A stretch of 64,000 nucleotides of DNA, taken from the NCBI RefSeq assembly GCF_000600975.2, contig NZ_KK088650.1, positions 1 to 64,000 on the forward strand. Reading direction: 5' to 3'. Numbering within the stretch: the stretch's first letter is position 1; each line of letters starts with the position of its first letter. The translations under genes were made by a program, and so were the position numbers. Below are positions 16,010 through 24,497 of this stretch, piece by piece. Under the pieces are notes generated by a model. The model saw only the letters and a program-made list of their open reading frames with translations. It did no database searches and was not told the DNA's origin. This DNA is from Limimaricola hongkongensis DSM 17492 (GTDB lineage Bacteria; Pseudomonadota; Alphaproteobacteria; Rhodobacterales; Rhodobacteraceae).

Positions 16010-16345
16010 ATGGCCCTGCCGAAGATCACGGAGAGTATGAGCGAAGCCGACATGGACCTCATGATGCGCAACGCGCAGGAGGCCTCGGACTTTCTCAAGG
16101 CGCTCGGTCACGAGGGCCGGCTGATGATCCTGTGCCACCTCGTCACCGGAGAGAAATCCGTGACCGAGCTGGAGCAGCTGCTCTCAGCGCGGCAGGCTGC
16201 CGTCTCACAGCAACTCGCGCGGCTCAGGCTCGAAGGGCTGGTGACACCGCGCCGCGAGGGAAAGACCATCTACTACAGCTTGACCGATGATCGGCCGCGC
16301 CGGATCATGGAGCTCGTCTACGAGCTGTTCTGCCGCTCGGCTTGA
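16010..16345 (+). CDS. soxR: SoxR, ArsR-family repressor of the sox genes
   Basis: A 111-residue winged-helix ArsR protein. The recognition helix region is SARQAAVSQQLARLRLEGLV (59-78) and the wing is RREGKTIYYSL (81-91). Cys42 and Cys108 are 66 residues apart, as in SqrR, BigR and other persulfide sensors, so de-repression by sulfane sulfur is likely. ATG 16010 is chosen for GGAGA upstream; an earlier ATG at 15917 overlaps the soxS stop and would add 31 residues of unrelated composition. Likely targets are the two AT-rich sites near soxV/soxS and soxX. Confidence 0.9.
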   Translation: MALPKITESMSEADMDLMMRNAQEASDFLKALGHEGRLMILCHLVTGEKSVTELEQLLSARQAAVSQQLARLRLEGLVTPRREGKTIYYSLTDDRPRRIMELVYELFCRSA

Positions 16346-16383
16346 CAGGCGCGCCGGGGAGGGCGCGCAGGGAGGATCTCGAT

Positions 16384-17430
16384 ATGCTGGATTGGCTCGA
16401 CGAGCCGACCGTCGCCGCGCTCATCGGCATGGGCAGCGGCGCGGTGCTGGGTGCGGCCGCGCGGCTGGGACGCTTCTGCACGCTCGGTGCCATCGAGGAC
16501 GCGCTCTATGGCGGCAGCCTTGGGCGGCTCAGGATGTGGGGCATCGCCATCGGCGTCGCGGTGATCGTGGCCTTCGGACTGATGGCCGCAGGGCTGTTCG
16601 ACCCAATGGACAGCTTCTACCTCGCCCAAGGCTGGAGCCTGCCGGGCACGATCCTTGGCGGGCTGGTCTTTGGCTACGGCATGGCGCTGGCGGGCAATTG
16701 CGGCTACGGCGCACTGGCGCGGCTAGGCGGCGGCGACATGCGCTCCTTCGTGATCGTGCTGGTCATGGGGCTCGCGGCATACGCGACCCTCTCAGGTCCG
16801 CTCTCCGGGCTTCGGGTCGCGCTCTTCGCGCCAGGCGAAGGGCCGACGCCGGGCATCGGACACTGGTTCGCGCAGGCCTCCGGCCTGCCGCTCTGGACCT
16901 GCGGTGTGCTCGTCGGTCTGGCTATCCTCGCCTTGGCGCTTCGGAGCGGGGCGGCGCTGGGCCGGGGTGCCCTCTTCTGCGGCGCGTCCGTCGGGCTGGC
17001 CATTGCCATGGGATGGGCGGGTACGGCCTGGCTGTTCCGGACCGGGTTCGACGCGCTGCCCGTCGCGTCGCACAGCTTCTCGGCGCCCCTGGGCGAAACC
17101 ATGCTCTATACCATGACCTCGAGCGGCACCGCGCTGAGCTTCGGCGTCGGATCGGTGGTCGGCGTGCTGGCGGGCGCCTTCGCGGGCAGCCTCTGGAAGG
17201 GGCATTTCCGCTGGGAAGCCTGCGAGGACCCGCGCGAACTCAAACGCCAGATCCTCGGCGCGGGGCTGATGGGATGGGGCGCGGTGACGGCGGCGGGCTG
17301 CAGCATCGGCCAAGGCATCACTGCCTTCTCGGTCCTCGCGATCAGCGCCCCGGTGACGTTGGCCGCGATCGCATTGGGCGCCGCGATCGGGCTGCGGCAA
17401 TTGATCGACGGCTTCGCGATGGCCGAGTGA
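16384..17430 (+). CDS. soxT: SoxT, YeeE/YedE-type sulfur-compound transporter
   Basis: A 348-residue membrane protein with about nine hydrophobic helices. It holds the two YeeE cysteine motifs GNCGYGA (104-110) and GCSIGQG (305-311), a full-length single-chain equivalent of PmpA plus PmpB. SoxT proteins in other sox loci import thiosulfate or sulfite and can act in induction of the sox operon. GGGAGGA lies seven bases before ATG 16384. It follows soxR by 38 bases. Confidence 0.87.
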   Translation: MLDWLDEPTVAALIGMGSGAVLGAAARLGRFCTLGAIEDALYGGSLGRLRMWGIAIGVAVIVAFGLMAAGLFDPMDSFYLAQGWSLPGTILGGLVFGYGMALAGNCGYGALARLGGGDMRSFVIVLVMGLAAYATLSGPLSGLRVALFAPGEGPTPGIGHWFAQASGLPLWTCGVLVGLAILALALRSGAALGRGALFCGASVGLAIAMGWAGTAWLFRTGFDALPVASHSFSAPLGETMLYTMTSSGTALSFGVGSVVGVLAGAFAGSLWKGHFRWEACEDPRELKRQILGAGLMGWGAVTAAGCSIGQGITAFSVLAISAPVTLAAIALGAAIGLRQLIDGFAMAE

Positions 17431-17493
17431 TCCCCCTCGACGCTGCAACGATTTGCATGCAATGATGCGAATGTGTTTTTTCGGGGAGGGGTG

Positions 17494-18402
17494 ATGAGGA
17501 TTACTAGACGCAAGGTCTTGCGTGGCGCGGCAGGGTTCGGCGCCACCGTCGTCTTTGGTCGTGCTTGGGCCGCGACAGAGATGGATCTCGGCGATCTGCG
17601 GATCACGACGCTGAGCGACGGGCACCTGCAACTGCCTGAGAGCTTCTTGATTGGCGACCTCCCGCAGGACGAAGCGCGCGCGATCCTCGACGCGGCTGGT
17701 GTGGCGGCGGGGGGCTATGAGCCGCCTTGTAATGTGACGCTTCTACGATCGGGCGAGGATGTCGTACTGTTCGACGCCGGCGCCGGTTCTACCTTCATGC
17801 AAAGCACTGGGCGGCTACCCGAAGCGCTCGCCGCTCTCGACCTGTCGCCGGACGACATTACCCATGTCGTGTTTACCCATGGCCACCCGGATCATCTCTG
17901 GGGCGCGATTGATGATTTCGACGAACCCCTGTTCGTGAATGCGCGACATCTCATTGGTCGGATCGAGCGCGACTATTGGGTTGATCCCGAGACGCCGGAA
18001 ACGATCGGCGCCGAACGGCAGAGTTTCGCCGCGGGTGCCGCGCGCCGGATCGAACTGCTCGCAGACAGGCTGGAGACGTTCGAGGACGGGGACGAGGTGC
18101 TGCCCGGCGTCGTGGCGCGGGCCAGTTTCGGACATACGCCGGGGCACATGTCTTTCGAGATCGGCGGTGGCCAAGCGTTGGTTGCTGGTGATGCCATCGG
18201 CAACGCGCATCTGGCCTTCGCGCGCCCCGAATGGCCAATGCCCGCCGATCAGGATCCGGAGAAGGCCGCCCGGACCCGCTTGGCTTTGTTGCAGGACTTG
18301 GCTGAGCGTGGGGTGCCACTAATCGGTTTCCACCTTCCAGCGGGCGGAATGGGCAGTGTAAAGAAGAACGGCGACGGCTATGCGTTCGTCCCAGGGAGGT
18401 AG
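17494..18402 (+). CDS. soxH: SoxH-like exported metallo-beta-lactamase-fold protein
   Basis: A 302-residue protein with a twin-arginine type signal (ITRRKVLRGAAGFGA, 3-17) and a metallo-beta-lactamase fold. Metal motifs are THGHPDH (128-134), GHTPGH and the late GFHLPAGGMG. SoxH in Paracoccus is a periplasmic zinc protein that is not essential for thiosulfate oxidation. The ribosome site GGGGAGGGG precedes ATG 17494. The palindrome TTGCATGCAA (17453-17462) lies in the gap before it. It is the last sulfur gene before the integrase. A similar Tat-exported paralogue lies at 40,555-41,487. Confidence 0.85.
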   Translation: MRITRRKVLRGAAGFGATVVFGRAWAATEMDLGDLRITTLSDGHLQLPESFLIGDLPQDEARAILDAAGVAAGGYEPPCNVTLLRSGEDVVLFDAGAGSTFMQSTGRLPEALAALDLSPDDITHVVFTHGHPDHLWGAIDDFDEPLFVNARHLIGRIERDYWVDPETPETIGAERQSFAAGAARRIELLADRLETFEDGDEVLPGVVARASFGHTPGHMSFEIGGGQALVAGDAIGNAHLAFARPEWPMPADQDPEKAARTRLALLQDLAERGVPLIGFHLPAGGMGSVKKNGDGYAFVPGR

Positions 18403-18564
18403 TTTCTGAGATTGTACGAGTGGTTATCGTACCTTGTCCGTCGTCAGATGATTTGGGACATGTTGGTCTGATGCCGAACGGATGCTCCGGTTGTCGATGC
18501 CACTCCTCGCTTCCGACTAGGTGAGTTCGAGCGAATGTGGGCGGCTACGTGGATTCACTTGTTG

Positions 18565-20514
18565 TCAGTCGAGGCCGAACACTCGCGGGAGCCGTTCGAT
18601 GGCGGGTCTGAGGATGCTGATGGGTAGCGTGTCCCCATAGCGCTCCTCGGTCTCGTCGCGCCCCGCATGCCCGACGAGATCTTTCTCATGGCCCGCCTTG
18701 AGTTCAGGATCTCGCTTGAGCTGGTTGATCACGTAGTGGCGAAGAGAGTGGAAAACCTGTTCTGGTGAATTGCCGTTCTCCTCGTTCCCGAGTTGTTGCG
18801 CGACGATCCTTCTCCAGTTTCGATCAAGCCGATCACCATAGATGCCTTTGGCGTGCTTCGGCCGCATGTCGGGGAATAGCTCGGCGCCTTTCGATTTCCT
18901 CTGGGTGTTCAGGAGCTCGATCAATCCAAGCTCGATGAGGTGACTGTGAACCGGCACCTTGCGGATCGACGCTTCGTTCTTGAGACGTCGAAGATTTGAA
19001 AAACGGATATCGAAAAACCAGAAGCCATTCTCGTCTTGGCGCAGATCATCGATCGAAAGGCCGGCGATTTCAGCTCGACGAGCGCCGGTATATGCAGCAA
19101 TGAGGGGAACCCAGAACAGGCCGTCCTTGATGACCTTTTCGCCCGGAAGTAGGCGGCGGGTGGATCCGCGGCAACCTGTCCAGACGGGATGCTCGAAGAC
19201 CTTGCGGATCTCGCTAATACTAAACGGCTTTCGGTCGTCACGGGCCCGGCGATGGGATCGAACGCGCAGTTTGTCTAGCTTGATACTTGAGCTAATCGGA
19301 ATGCCGTCGCTTTCCGCTCTGTCGAGCAACTGTTTCAGCAGGCCGATATTACGGTTGATGGTTGCAGCGCTCAGTCCTTTTTTCTCGGCAGGCAAGTGCG
19401 TTGCAGCCTCGATGATCTGTGGCACCGTTAGCTCACGATCTTTCGGGCTTTTTCCCCAGCTTTTGGGAAGCTTGTGGTGAGAGTCCCGGAAGCGGGCGCA
19501 ATGCCTGTGGTTCAAGTCTCGGACATCTCTGATATCTGTGACCTGCTGAAGGATGCGGGCCGCAGTCATGATCTGCGTTTGGAATTTTTCGTCGACGCCA
19601 TCTCGGCTTTTGTCGTCGATCAAACGAGCACAAACTGCATCGATCCGGCTGTCGTATTCGAGATCGTTGGAAAGCACGCCTTCATTGGTTTTCGCAATCG
19701 CCGATACATTGCCTGGGCCCTCAGGCGTACGCGCCTCGTTCTTCCCTTCGGACTGGGCTTGTAACGGAATGGTGCTATGATCCGTTGCTGGAACCGCGCA
19801 AGGCGGGGCGTAGGCTACGCTTGTTGCTTCTCTCCTGATTTCAGCAGCGAGAGTGATCGCAGGGTTGATATCGTCCGAAGCATTCGAGGCCACGCTTTCG
19901 AGATAGGCGGCGGCGCGCCCTTTCAAAATGATCTGTCGGGCATTGATCAGATCGAGGGAAGACAGGTTTCGCCGGCCAATGGCGTCAAAGGCCTTCCGAC
20001 CGATCAGGCCCGCCCATGATTCAGAGAAATACACATCCCGCAGGACATCCATATGTGCGGCGACGGCACCGCATTCCTTCTCGCTCAAGCCCTCTCGTGC
20101 AAGAGACTGCCTTTCCTGTTCGCCGAGGCGTGCCGACTGGCCGCGGATCGCCATCAGCCTATGCGCATGTCCCGACACGAGATCGGCCCGGCGTTCCGCT
20201 TCGGCTGCGTTCGGCGCGCCATCTGCGAGGGCGAGAAGCTCTTGCTTTGCAATCTTAGCCTGCGCGTCGCGCAAGCTATGCTCCAGCAAACGCCGGGCCT
20301 CTTCGGGGGAAAGGTTTTCGTGTTCCATGGCCCAAAATACAGCTTCGCTCTGCGCTGTCACAATAGCGGCGAGACGCCTAGCTGCCGGTAATCCACAGGT
20401 TTGTAAGCTCAACTGCATTGCGGCAGGCGCTCCACGCCTGACCAGCGTGCGAGGCAGTCGACGGCGCCACGTATAGACGGCGCCTCTTCGGAAGACATGG
20501 TTCATTGCGGTCAT
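18565..20514 (-). CDS. Tyrosine recombinase/integrase (DUF6538-type N-terminus)
   Basis: A 649-residue site-specific recombinase, longer than a usual phage integrase. The N-terminal VFRRGAVYTWRRRLPRTLVR is the DUF6538-like arm, a long helical middle follows, and the catalytic domain shows Arg479 (AYTGARRAE), HSLRH (His589, Arg592), His616 in GHAG and the nucleophile Tyr626 (ERYGD). ATG 20514 was chosen for GGAGGG upstream. It lies 131 bases from the 3' end of tRNA-Gln, the normal position for an element integrated in a tRNA. Base composition is visibly less GC-rich than its neighbours, a sign of transfer. No other phage or conjugation gene is visible. Confidence 0.9.
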   Translation of the reverse strand: MTAMNHVFRRGAVYTWRRRLPRTLVRRGAPAAMQLSLQTCGLPAARRLAAIVTAQSEAVFWAMEHENLSPEEARRLLEHSLRDAQAKIAKQELLALADGAPNAAEAERRADLVSGHAHRLMAIRGQSARLGEQERQSLAREGLSEKECGAVAAHMDVLRDVYFSESWAGLIGRKAFDAIGRRNLSSLDLINARQIILKGRAAAYLESVASNASDDINPAITLAAEIRREATSVAYAPPCAVPATDHSTIPLQAQSEGKNEARTPEGPGNVSAIAKTNEGVLSNDLEYDSRIDAVCARLIDDKSRDGVDEKFQTQIMTAARILQQVTDIRDVRDLNHRHCARFRDSHHKLPKSWGKSPKDRELTVPQIIEAATHLPAEKKGLSAATINRNIGLLKQLLDRAESDGIPISSSIKLDKLRVRSHRRARDDRKPFSISEIRKVFEHPVWTGCRGSTRRLLPGEKVIKDGLFWVPLIAAYTGARRAEIAGLSIDDLRQDENGFWFFDIRFSNLRRLKNEASIRKVPVHSHLIELGLIELLNTQRKSKGAELFPDMRPKHAKGIYGDRLDRNWRRIVAQQLGNEENGNSPEQVFHSLRHYVINQLKRDPELKAGHEKDLVGHAGRDETEERYGDTLPISILRPAIERLPRVFGLD

Positions 20515-20645
20515 GCCGCCCTCCATCGAGAGCAGGCCGTCCGAGATCCCCGTCATCCAGTGCTGCACCGTGGTGTGACAGCTCTGTGTGACATGCCCCA
20601 GTCACGTTTCGGGACATCAACAATATCAATGACTTGGGGAAAACC

Positions 20646-20720
20646 TGGCTGGGGTGGTAGGATTCGAACCTACGGTACACGGTACCAAAAACCGCTGCCT
20701 TACCACTTGGCTACACCCCA
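20646..20720 (-). tRNA. tRNA-Gln (anticodon TTG)
   Basis: A 75-nt cloverleaf on the minus strand including encoded CCA. The acceptor TGGGGTG pairs with CACCCCA. The anticodon stem GCGGT/ACCGT encloses the loop TTTTGGT, giving anticodon TTG, and the T arm contains GGTTCGAATCC. Its 3' end faces the integrase gene. Confidence 0.95.
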
Positions 20721-20826
20721 GCAGGTGTGGCGGCTGTCTAACCTTGTCGGCTGGGGGCCGCAAGAGCCGGAAGCAGGATTTTTCGACTTCCGCAGGGGCA
20801 TTTTTCATGGCGACCCCTGCGCATGA

Positions 20827-20849
20827 CCGCGGGCCTGTAGGGCCCGCGG
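20827..20849 (-). terminator. Hairpin downstream of kdsA
   Basis: CCGCGGGCC (20827-20835) and GGCCCGCGG (20841-20849) form a perfect 9-bp stem with a 5-base loop just after the kdsA stop. A second inverted repeat, CGCAGGGG (20791-20798) with CCCCTGCG (20814-20821), lies further on. Neither has a clear T-run. Confidence 0.45.
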
Positions 20850-20858
20850 CGCGGCGGT

Positions 20859-21692
20859 TCACAGCCGGATCGGATCGGCCTTGGCGAGACGGTCGAACCC
20901 CATCAGCGTCTCGATCAGCTTTGGCATCTGGTCGATCGGGATCATGTTCGGCCCGTCCGACGGTGCCGTGTCGGGCGCCTCGTGGGTCTCGATGAACACC
21001 GCCGCGATGCCGAGGGACACGGCGGCGCGCGCCATGACGGGGGCAAACTCGCGCTGCCCGCCCGAGGCGCCGCCAAGCCCGCCGGGCTGCTGCACCGAAT
21101 GCGTGGCATCCATCACCACCGGGTAGCCGGTCTTCATCATCTCGGGCAGCGACCGCATGTCGGCCACCAGCGTGTTGTAGCCGAAGGAGACGCCGCGCTC
21201 GGTCAGCATGAGGCGGGTGTTGCCGGTCGAGGCGATCTTCTCGGCGACGTTCGCCATGTCCCACGGGGCGAGGAACTGGCCCTTCTTGACGTTGATCGCG
21301 GCGCCGGTTTCGCCCGCCGCCAACAGCAGGTCGGTCTGGCGACACAGAAAGGCCGGGATCTGCAGGATGTCGGCCACCTCGGCCACCGGCGCGCAATGCT
21401 CGGCCCCGTGGATGTCGGTCAGCACCGGGCAGCCGACGGCGCGCTTGACGCCCTCGAGCACCTTGAGCCCCGCCTCCATCCCGAGACCGCGCTTGCCCGA
21501 AAGCGAGGTGCGGTTGGCCTTGTCGTAGCTGCCCTTGAACACGAACTGCGCGCCATGCGCGGCGCAGGCCTCGGCCATGCGGCCGGCGATCATCTGGGCG
21601 TGATCGTCGGATTCGAGCTGGCAGGGCCCGGCGATCAGGGTGAGCGGGCGGTCATTGCCGACCGTGAGATTGCCGATTTGGACGTCGATCAT
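20859..21692 (-). CDS. kdsA: 3-deoxy-8-phosphooctulonate (KDO-8-P) synthase
   Basis: A 277-residue class I DAHP/KDO8P synthase family enzyme joining phosphoenolpyruvate and arabinose 5-phosphate. Characteristic segments are LIAGPCQLES near 19-28, FKGSYDKANRTS, LTDIHG and the VMDATHSVQQPGG segment. The KANR motif separates it from DAHP synthase. It lies downstream of kpsE/kpsT-like genes on the same strand. KDO is needed for lipid A core and also for the KDO linker of group 2-type capsules, which may explain the linkage. Confidence 0.95.
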   Translation of the reverse strand: MIDVQIGNLTVGNDRPLTLIAGPCQLESDDHAQMIAGRMAEACAAHGAQFVFKGSYDKANRTSLSGKRGLGMEAGLKVLEGVKRAVGCPVLTDIHGAEHCAPVAEVADILQIPAFLCRQTDLLLAAGETGAAINVKKGQFLAPWDMANVAEKIASTGNTRLMLTERGVSFGYNTLVADMRSLPEMMKTGYPVVMDATHSVQQPGGLGGASGGQREFAPVMARAAVSLGIAAVFIETHEAPDTAPSDGPNMIPIDQMPKLIETLMGFDRLAKADPIRL

Positions 21693-21773
21693 GGGAGAGG
21701 TGCCTTTCGCTGCGCGGTCCGGCCTTGGTCTAGCGCGCGCGGCGGGCGGCGTCACGCGCCGCCCGCACCGGGC

Positions 21774-23501
21774 CTAGCCCGAAACCTGTTCGCGCAGGAT
21801 CGACACGGTGAGCGACAGCATCAGGTAGATGCCCGAGAAGATCAGCAGCGCCAGCGCCGTGTTCTCCAGCGCCTTGGGATAGGTCGCCTCGTCCGGGGCC
21901 ACCGGCTCCACCCCGAGCGACAGGTAGCGCACCTGCCGGTTGGCCTCGATCTGCGCGGCCTCCATCTGCTGCAGCGCCTGCTGCACCAGAAGCGTCTGGA
22001 AGCCGTAATCCTCCTCGGCAAGCCGCAGCTCGGTGTTGCGCGCGGCCAGCGACGAGCCCGCCTCGGAGGCTTCGGTCATCTGGCGGCGCAGATCCGCGAT
22101 CAGCGCCTCGATCCCCGAGATCTGGCTGCGCAGGGAATTCACCTGCGCCTCGTTGGGACGGCGCACCGCGAGCCGGGTCTGCAGCTCCAGCTGAAGCTGC
22201 TGGCGCTGCGTCTCCAGCGCCGAGATCTGCTGGGTGCGGGCCGCGGTTTCGCCCACCGGGTCGATCTGCTGCACCTCCTGCTGGATTTGCAGCCAGTTGT
22301 CGAGCGCCTCGGCCCGGCGCGCCTCGGCCGCCTCGTAGCTGTCGCGCGCGCCTTGCATCTGGTCGTTGCGTAGCCGCGCGGTGAGCTGGTCGACCTGCTC
22401 CTCGGCATAACCCAGAAGGGCTTCGGAAAACCGCTGCGAGGTGTCGGGGTCGGGGGCGATCACCTCCATCTTCACGATGCCCTCGGTCGGGTCGTAGGAG
22501 ATCTGCACGTGATCCTGGTAGACCGCGTAGGCCGCCTCGTTGGTCGCGGGCGGCGACAGCCGCTGCAACGGGTCGATCGCGGGGTCCGAGAACACCTCCT
22601 TGAAGCCTTCCTCGCGGTCGAGCCGCAGCATGGCGGCGCGCGAGGTGAGATAGGACTGCACGGTGATGCTGTCTTGCTGGGTCGCCATGGAGGTGCCCTG
22701 AAACAGCCCGCCAAGCCCGCCGCCCGCCTGCGGTTCGGCCTGCTGGATCACGAATTCCGACCGGGTGGCGAACATCGGCGTCGCCACGGCGAAGAAATAA
22801 TACCCCGCCAGCACCGTCGGCAGCGCCACCAGCAGCATCAGTCGCAGTCCCAGCATTGCCATGCGGCGGCGGCGGCGGCGGGCGAGATCGCGCTGGATGC
22901 CGCGGATTTCCGAGGCGCGGCGCTCGGCCGGATCGGCGCGCTCGGTCGAGGGCAGGGTGCGGTCGGGGTCGGGCAGGGTGGAGGGCAGCTGCACCCGCGG
23001 CTCGGCCGAGGTCTCCGGCGCGTCCTCCGGCCTCGGCACCACCAGTTCGAGAATGTTGGAGCGCTGGAACGGGTCGATGCCGAGATCGCGCAGCTGCCGC
23101 ACCGCGTCGTAATCCGACGCGATCCGCAGCCCCTGTTTCTGCGCCACGCGGCGCGCCATGCGCAGCTGCCGTCCCGTCAGCCCCTCCTGGCGGATACTTT
23201 CGACCCGTGCGCCCTCATCGCCCCCGGTGCTTTCCGGCGGCGGGGGCGGCGGCGGTTCGGGCCGGGTCGCCGTGAGTTCGTCCGCCGGGGCGGCATCGGC
23301 CCGCTGTTCTTCGGCGACCCATTGCTGCACGGGTCGCATCGCCATCGCGGTGCCGGTGCGGCGGCGCGCCGTGTCGTCCTCGCTTTGCGCGACGGTCTCG
23401 TCGGAAATCTCGTCGGCGGAGGCGATCCGTTCGGCGGTGTCCGGCGCGAGGGGCGCGCCCGCCCGAAGCCGGTACCGCGTCACCCTAGGCTTGGTAGTCA
23501 T
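21774..23501 (-). CDS. Capsule export inner-membrane protein (KpsE-like, PCP family)
   Basis: A 575-residue polysaccharide co-polymerase-type protein. A long cytoplasmic N-terminus (1-210) has a proline run at 83-89 and an arginine cluster at 208-213. Transmembrane helix 1 lies at about 216-238, then a periplasmic domain with a long coiled coil (about 380-520, rich in Gln, Leu and Glu), and a final helix near 548-570. This is the KpsE/BexC/CtrB plan. The start ATG 23501 overlaps the end of the ATPase gene by 17 bases. Its N-terminal extension of over 200 residues is longer than in E. coli KpsE. Confidence 0.82.
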   Translation of the reverse strand: MTTKPRVTRYRLRAGAPLAPDTAERIASADEISDETVAQSEDDTARRRTGTAMAMRPVQQWVAEEQRADAAPADELTATRPEPPPPPPPESTGGDEGARVESIRQEGLTGRQLRMARRVAQKQGLRIASDYDAVRQLRDLGIDPFQRSNILELVVPRPEDAPETSAEPRVQLPSTLPDPDRTLPSTERADPAERRASEIRGIQRDLARRRRRRMAMLGLRLMLLVALPTVLAGYYFFAVATPMFATRSEFVIQQAEPQAGGGLGGLFQGTSMATQQDSITVQSYLTSRAAMLRLDREEGFKEVFSDPAIDPLQRLSPPATNEAAYAVYQDHVQISYDPTEGIVKMEVIAPDPDTSQRFSEALLGYAEEQVDQLTARLRNDQMQGARDSYEAAEARRAEALDNWLQIQQEVQQIDPVGETAARTQQISALETQRQQLQLELQTRLAVRRPNEAQVNSLRSQISGIEALIADLRRQMTEASEAGSSLAARNTELRLAEEDYGFQTLLVQQALQQMEAAQIEANRQVRYLSLGVEPVAPDEATYPKALENTALALLIFSGIYLMLSLTVSILREQVSG

Positions 23502-24138
23502 AAAGCTCGCGCGCCTCCTCGAGACTGTCGAACATCCGTAGCCGGCCATGCCGCAGCACGGCGGCGGAGCGGGCAAAGCGCTCCAGCGTCTGCGGCTGGT
23601 GCGAAACGATGATGACGGTGGTGGTCTCCAGCCGTTCGCGCAGGATCTCGCCCGCCTTGCGGTTGAACTCGGCATCCGTGGTCTGCGGCATGCCCTCGTC
23701 GATCAGGTAGATGTCGAAATCGAGCGCCAGCATCAACGAAAAGGCAAAGCGCGCGCGCATGCCCTGGCTGTAGGTGCCGACGGGGCGGTCGAAATACTCG
23801 GCGATGCCGCAGAGCCAGCGGCAGAACGCCTCGACGTAATCGGGGTCGAGCCCGTAGAGCCGGGCGATGTAGCGGGCGTTCTCGCGCGCGCTGTGGCGCG
23901 GCACGACGCCGCCCATGAAGCCCAGCGGAAAGGAAATGCGCGCGCCGCGGGTGATCCGGCCCTCGTCGGGTTTTTCCAGCCCCGCCATCATGTTGATCAG
24001 CGTCGTCTTGCCGGTGCCGTTGGGCGCGAGAATGCCGAGCGAGCGGCCAAGCTCGACGCGGAACGACGCCCGGTCGAGGATCACCTTGCGCTGCGTGCCG
24101 GTCCAGAAGGACTTGCTGACCTGATCGAATTCGAGCAT
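23485..24138 (-). CDS. ABC transporter ATPase for capsular polysaccharide export (KpsT-like)
   Basis: A 217-residue ATPase. The Walker A region GILAPNGTGKTT spans 35-46, the signature SQGMR is at 124-128 and Walker B DIYLIDEG at 142-149. The short length, the SFPLGFMGG segment and YLIDE are typical of the KpsT/CtrD/BexA group rather than general importers. GAGGAG precedes ATG 24138. It overlaps the KpsE-like gene. The partner permease KpsM is not adjacent in this window. Confidence 0.87.
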   Translation of the reverse strand: MLEFDQVSKSFWTGTQRKVILDRASFRVELGRSLGILAPNGTGKTTLINMMAGLEKPDEGRITRGARISFPLGFMGGVVPRHSARENARYIARLYGLDPDYVEAFCRWLCGIAEYFDRPVGTYSQGMRARFAFSLMLALDFDIYLIDEGMPQTTDAEFNRKAGEILRERLETTTVIIVSHQPQTLERFARSAAVLRHGRLRMFDSLEEARELYDYQA

Positions 24139-24366
24139 CCGCTCCTCGCTTTGGGCCCTCGCCGGCTGACCCAACCACACAGGTGGCGCCGGGGTTGCCC
24201 TGCCTGTGTGATCTAGGCGGGGTTTATGGCGAAAGGGCGCCGAAATCCTTACCAAACTGGGGGAATGTTTCCAGCGTTCCGCCGCGCGACACGGGCGGCG
24301 TCATGGACCCTTGGCGGGGGCCTGCGCGTTTGGCGATCAAACCCCGTTCACCGCAGGAGACATGTC

Positions 24367-24441
24367 ATGCGCAAGCTCTTCAAATATGTCGCGATCTGGA
24401 AACTGGTCCGCAAGGTGCTGCGCCGCGGGCGCCGGGCCTGA
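24367..24441 (+). CDS. Possible 24-residue basic peptide
   Basis: A short reading frame beginning MRKLFKYVAIWKL and ending RRGRRA, with nine Lys/Arg among 24 residues and an amphipathic pattern. A good ribosome site AGGAG lies 7-8 bases before ATG 24367. It sits in the 359-bp space between divergent kpsT and the UDG-family gene. The same frame could begin at ATG 24226, giving 71 residues with no good ribosome site. No function can be assigned; expression is unproven. Confidence 0.4.
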   Translation: MRKLFKYVAIWKLVRKVLRRGRRA

Positions 24442-24497
24442 GGCGTGGTCTTGCGCGACGTCCTGCGCGATGACGCCGCGCGCGCCGGGCGCATGTG

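Noticed and set aside
18403..18564. Possible attachment-site copy next to the integrase
   Set aside because: I compared this gap with the 3' end of tRNA-Gln and found no convincing repeat; only short matches such as GTTCGA, which are expected by chance.
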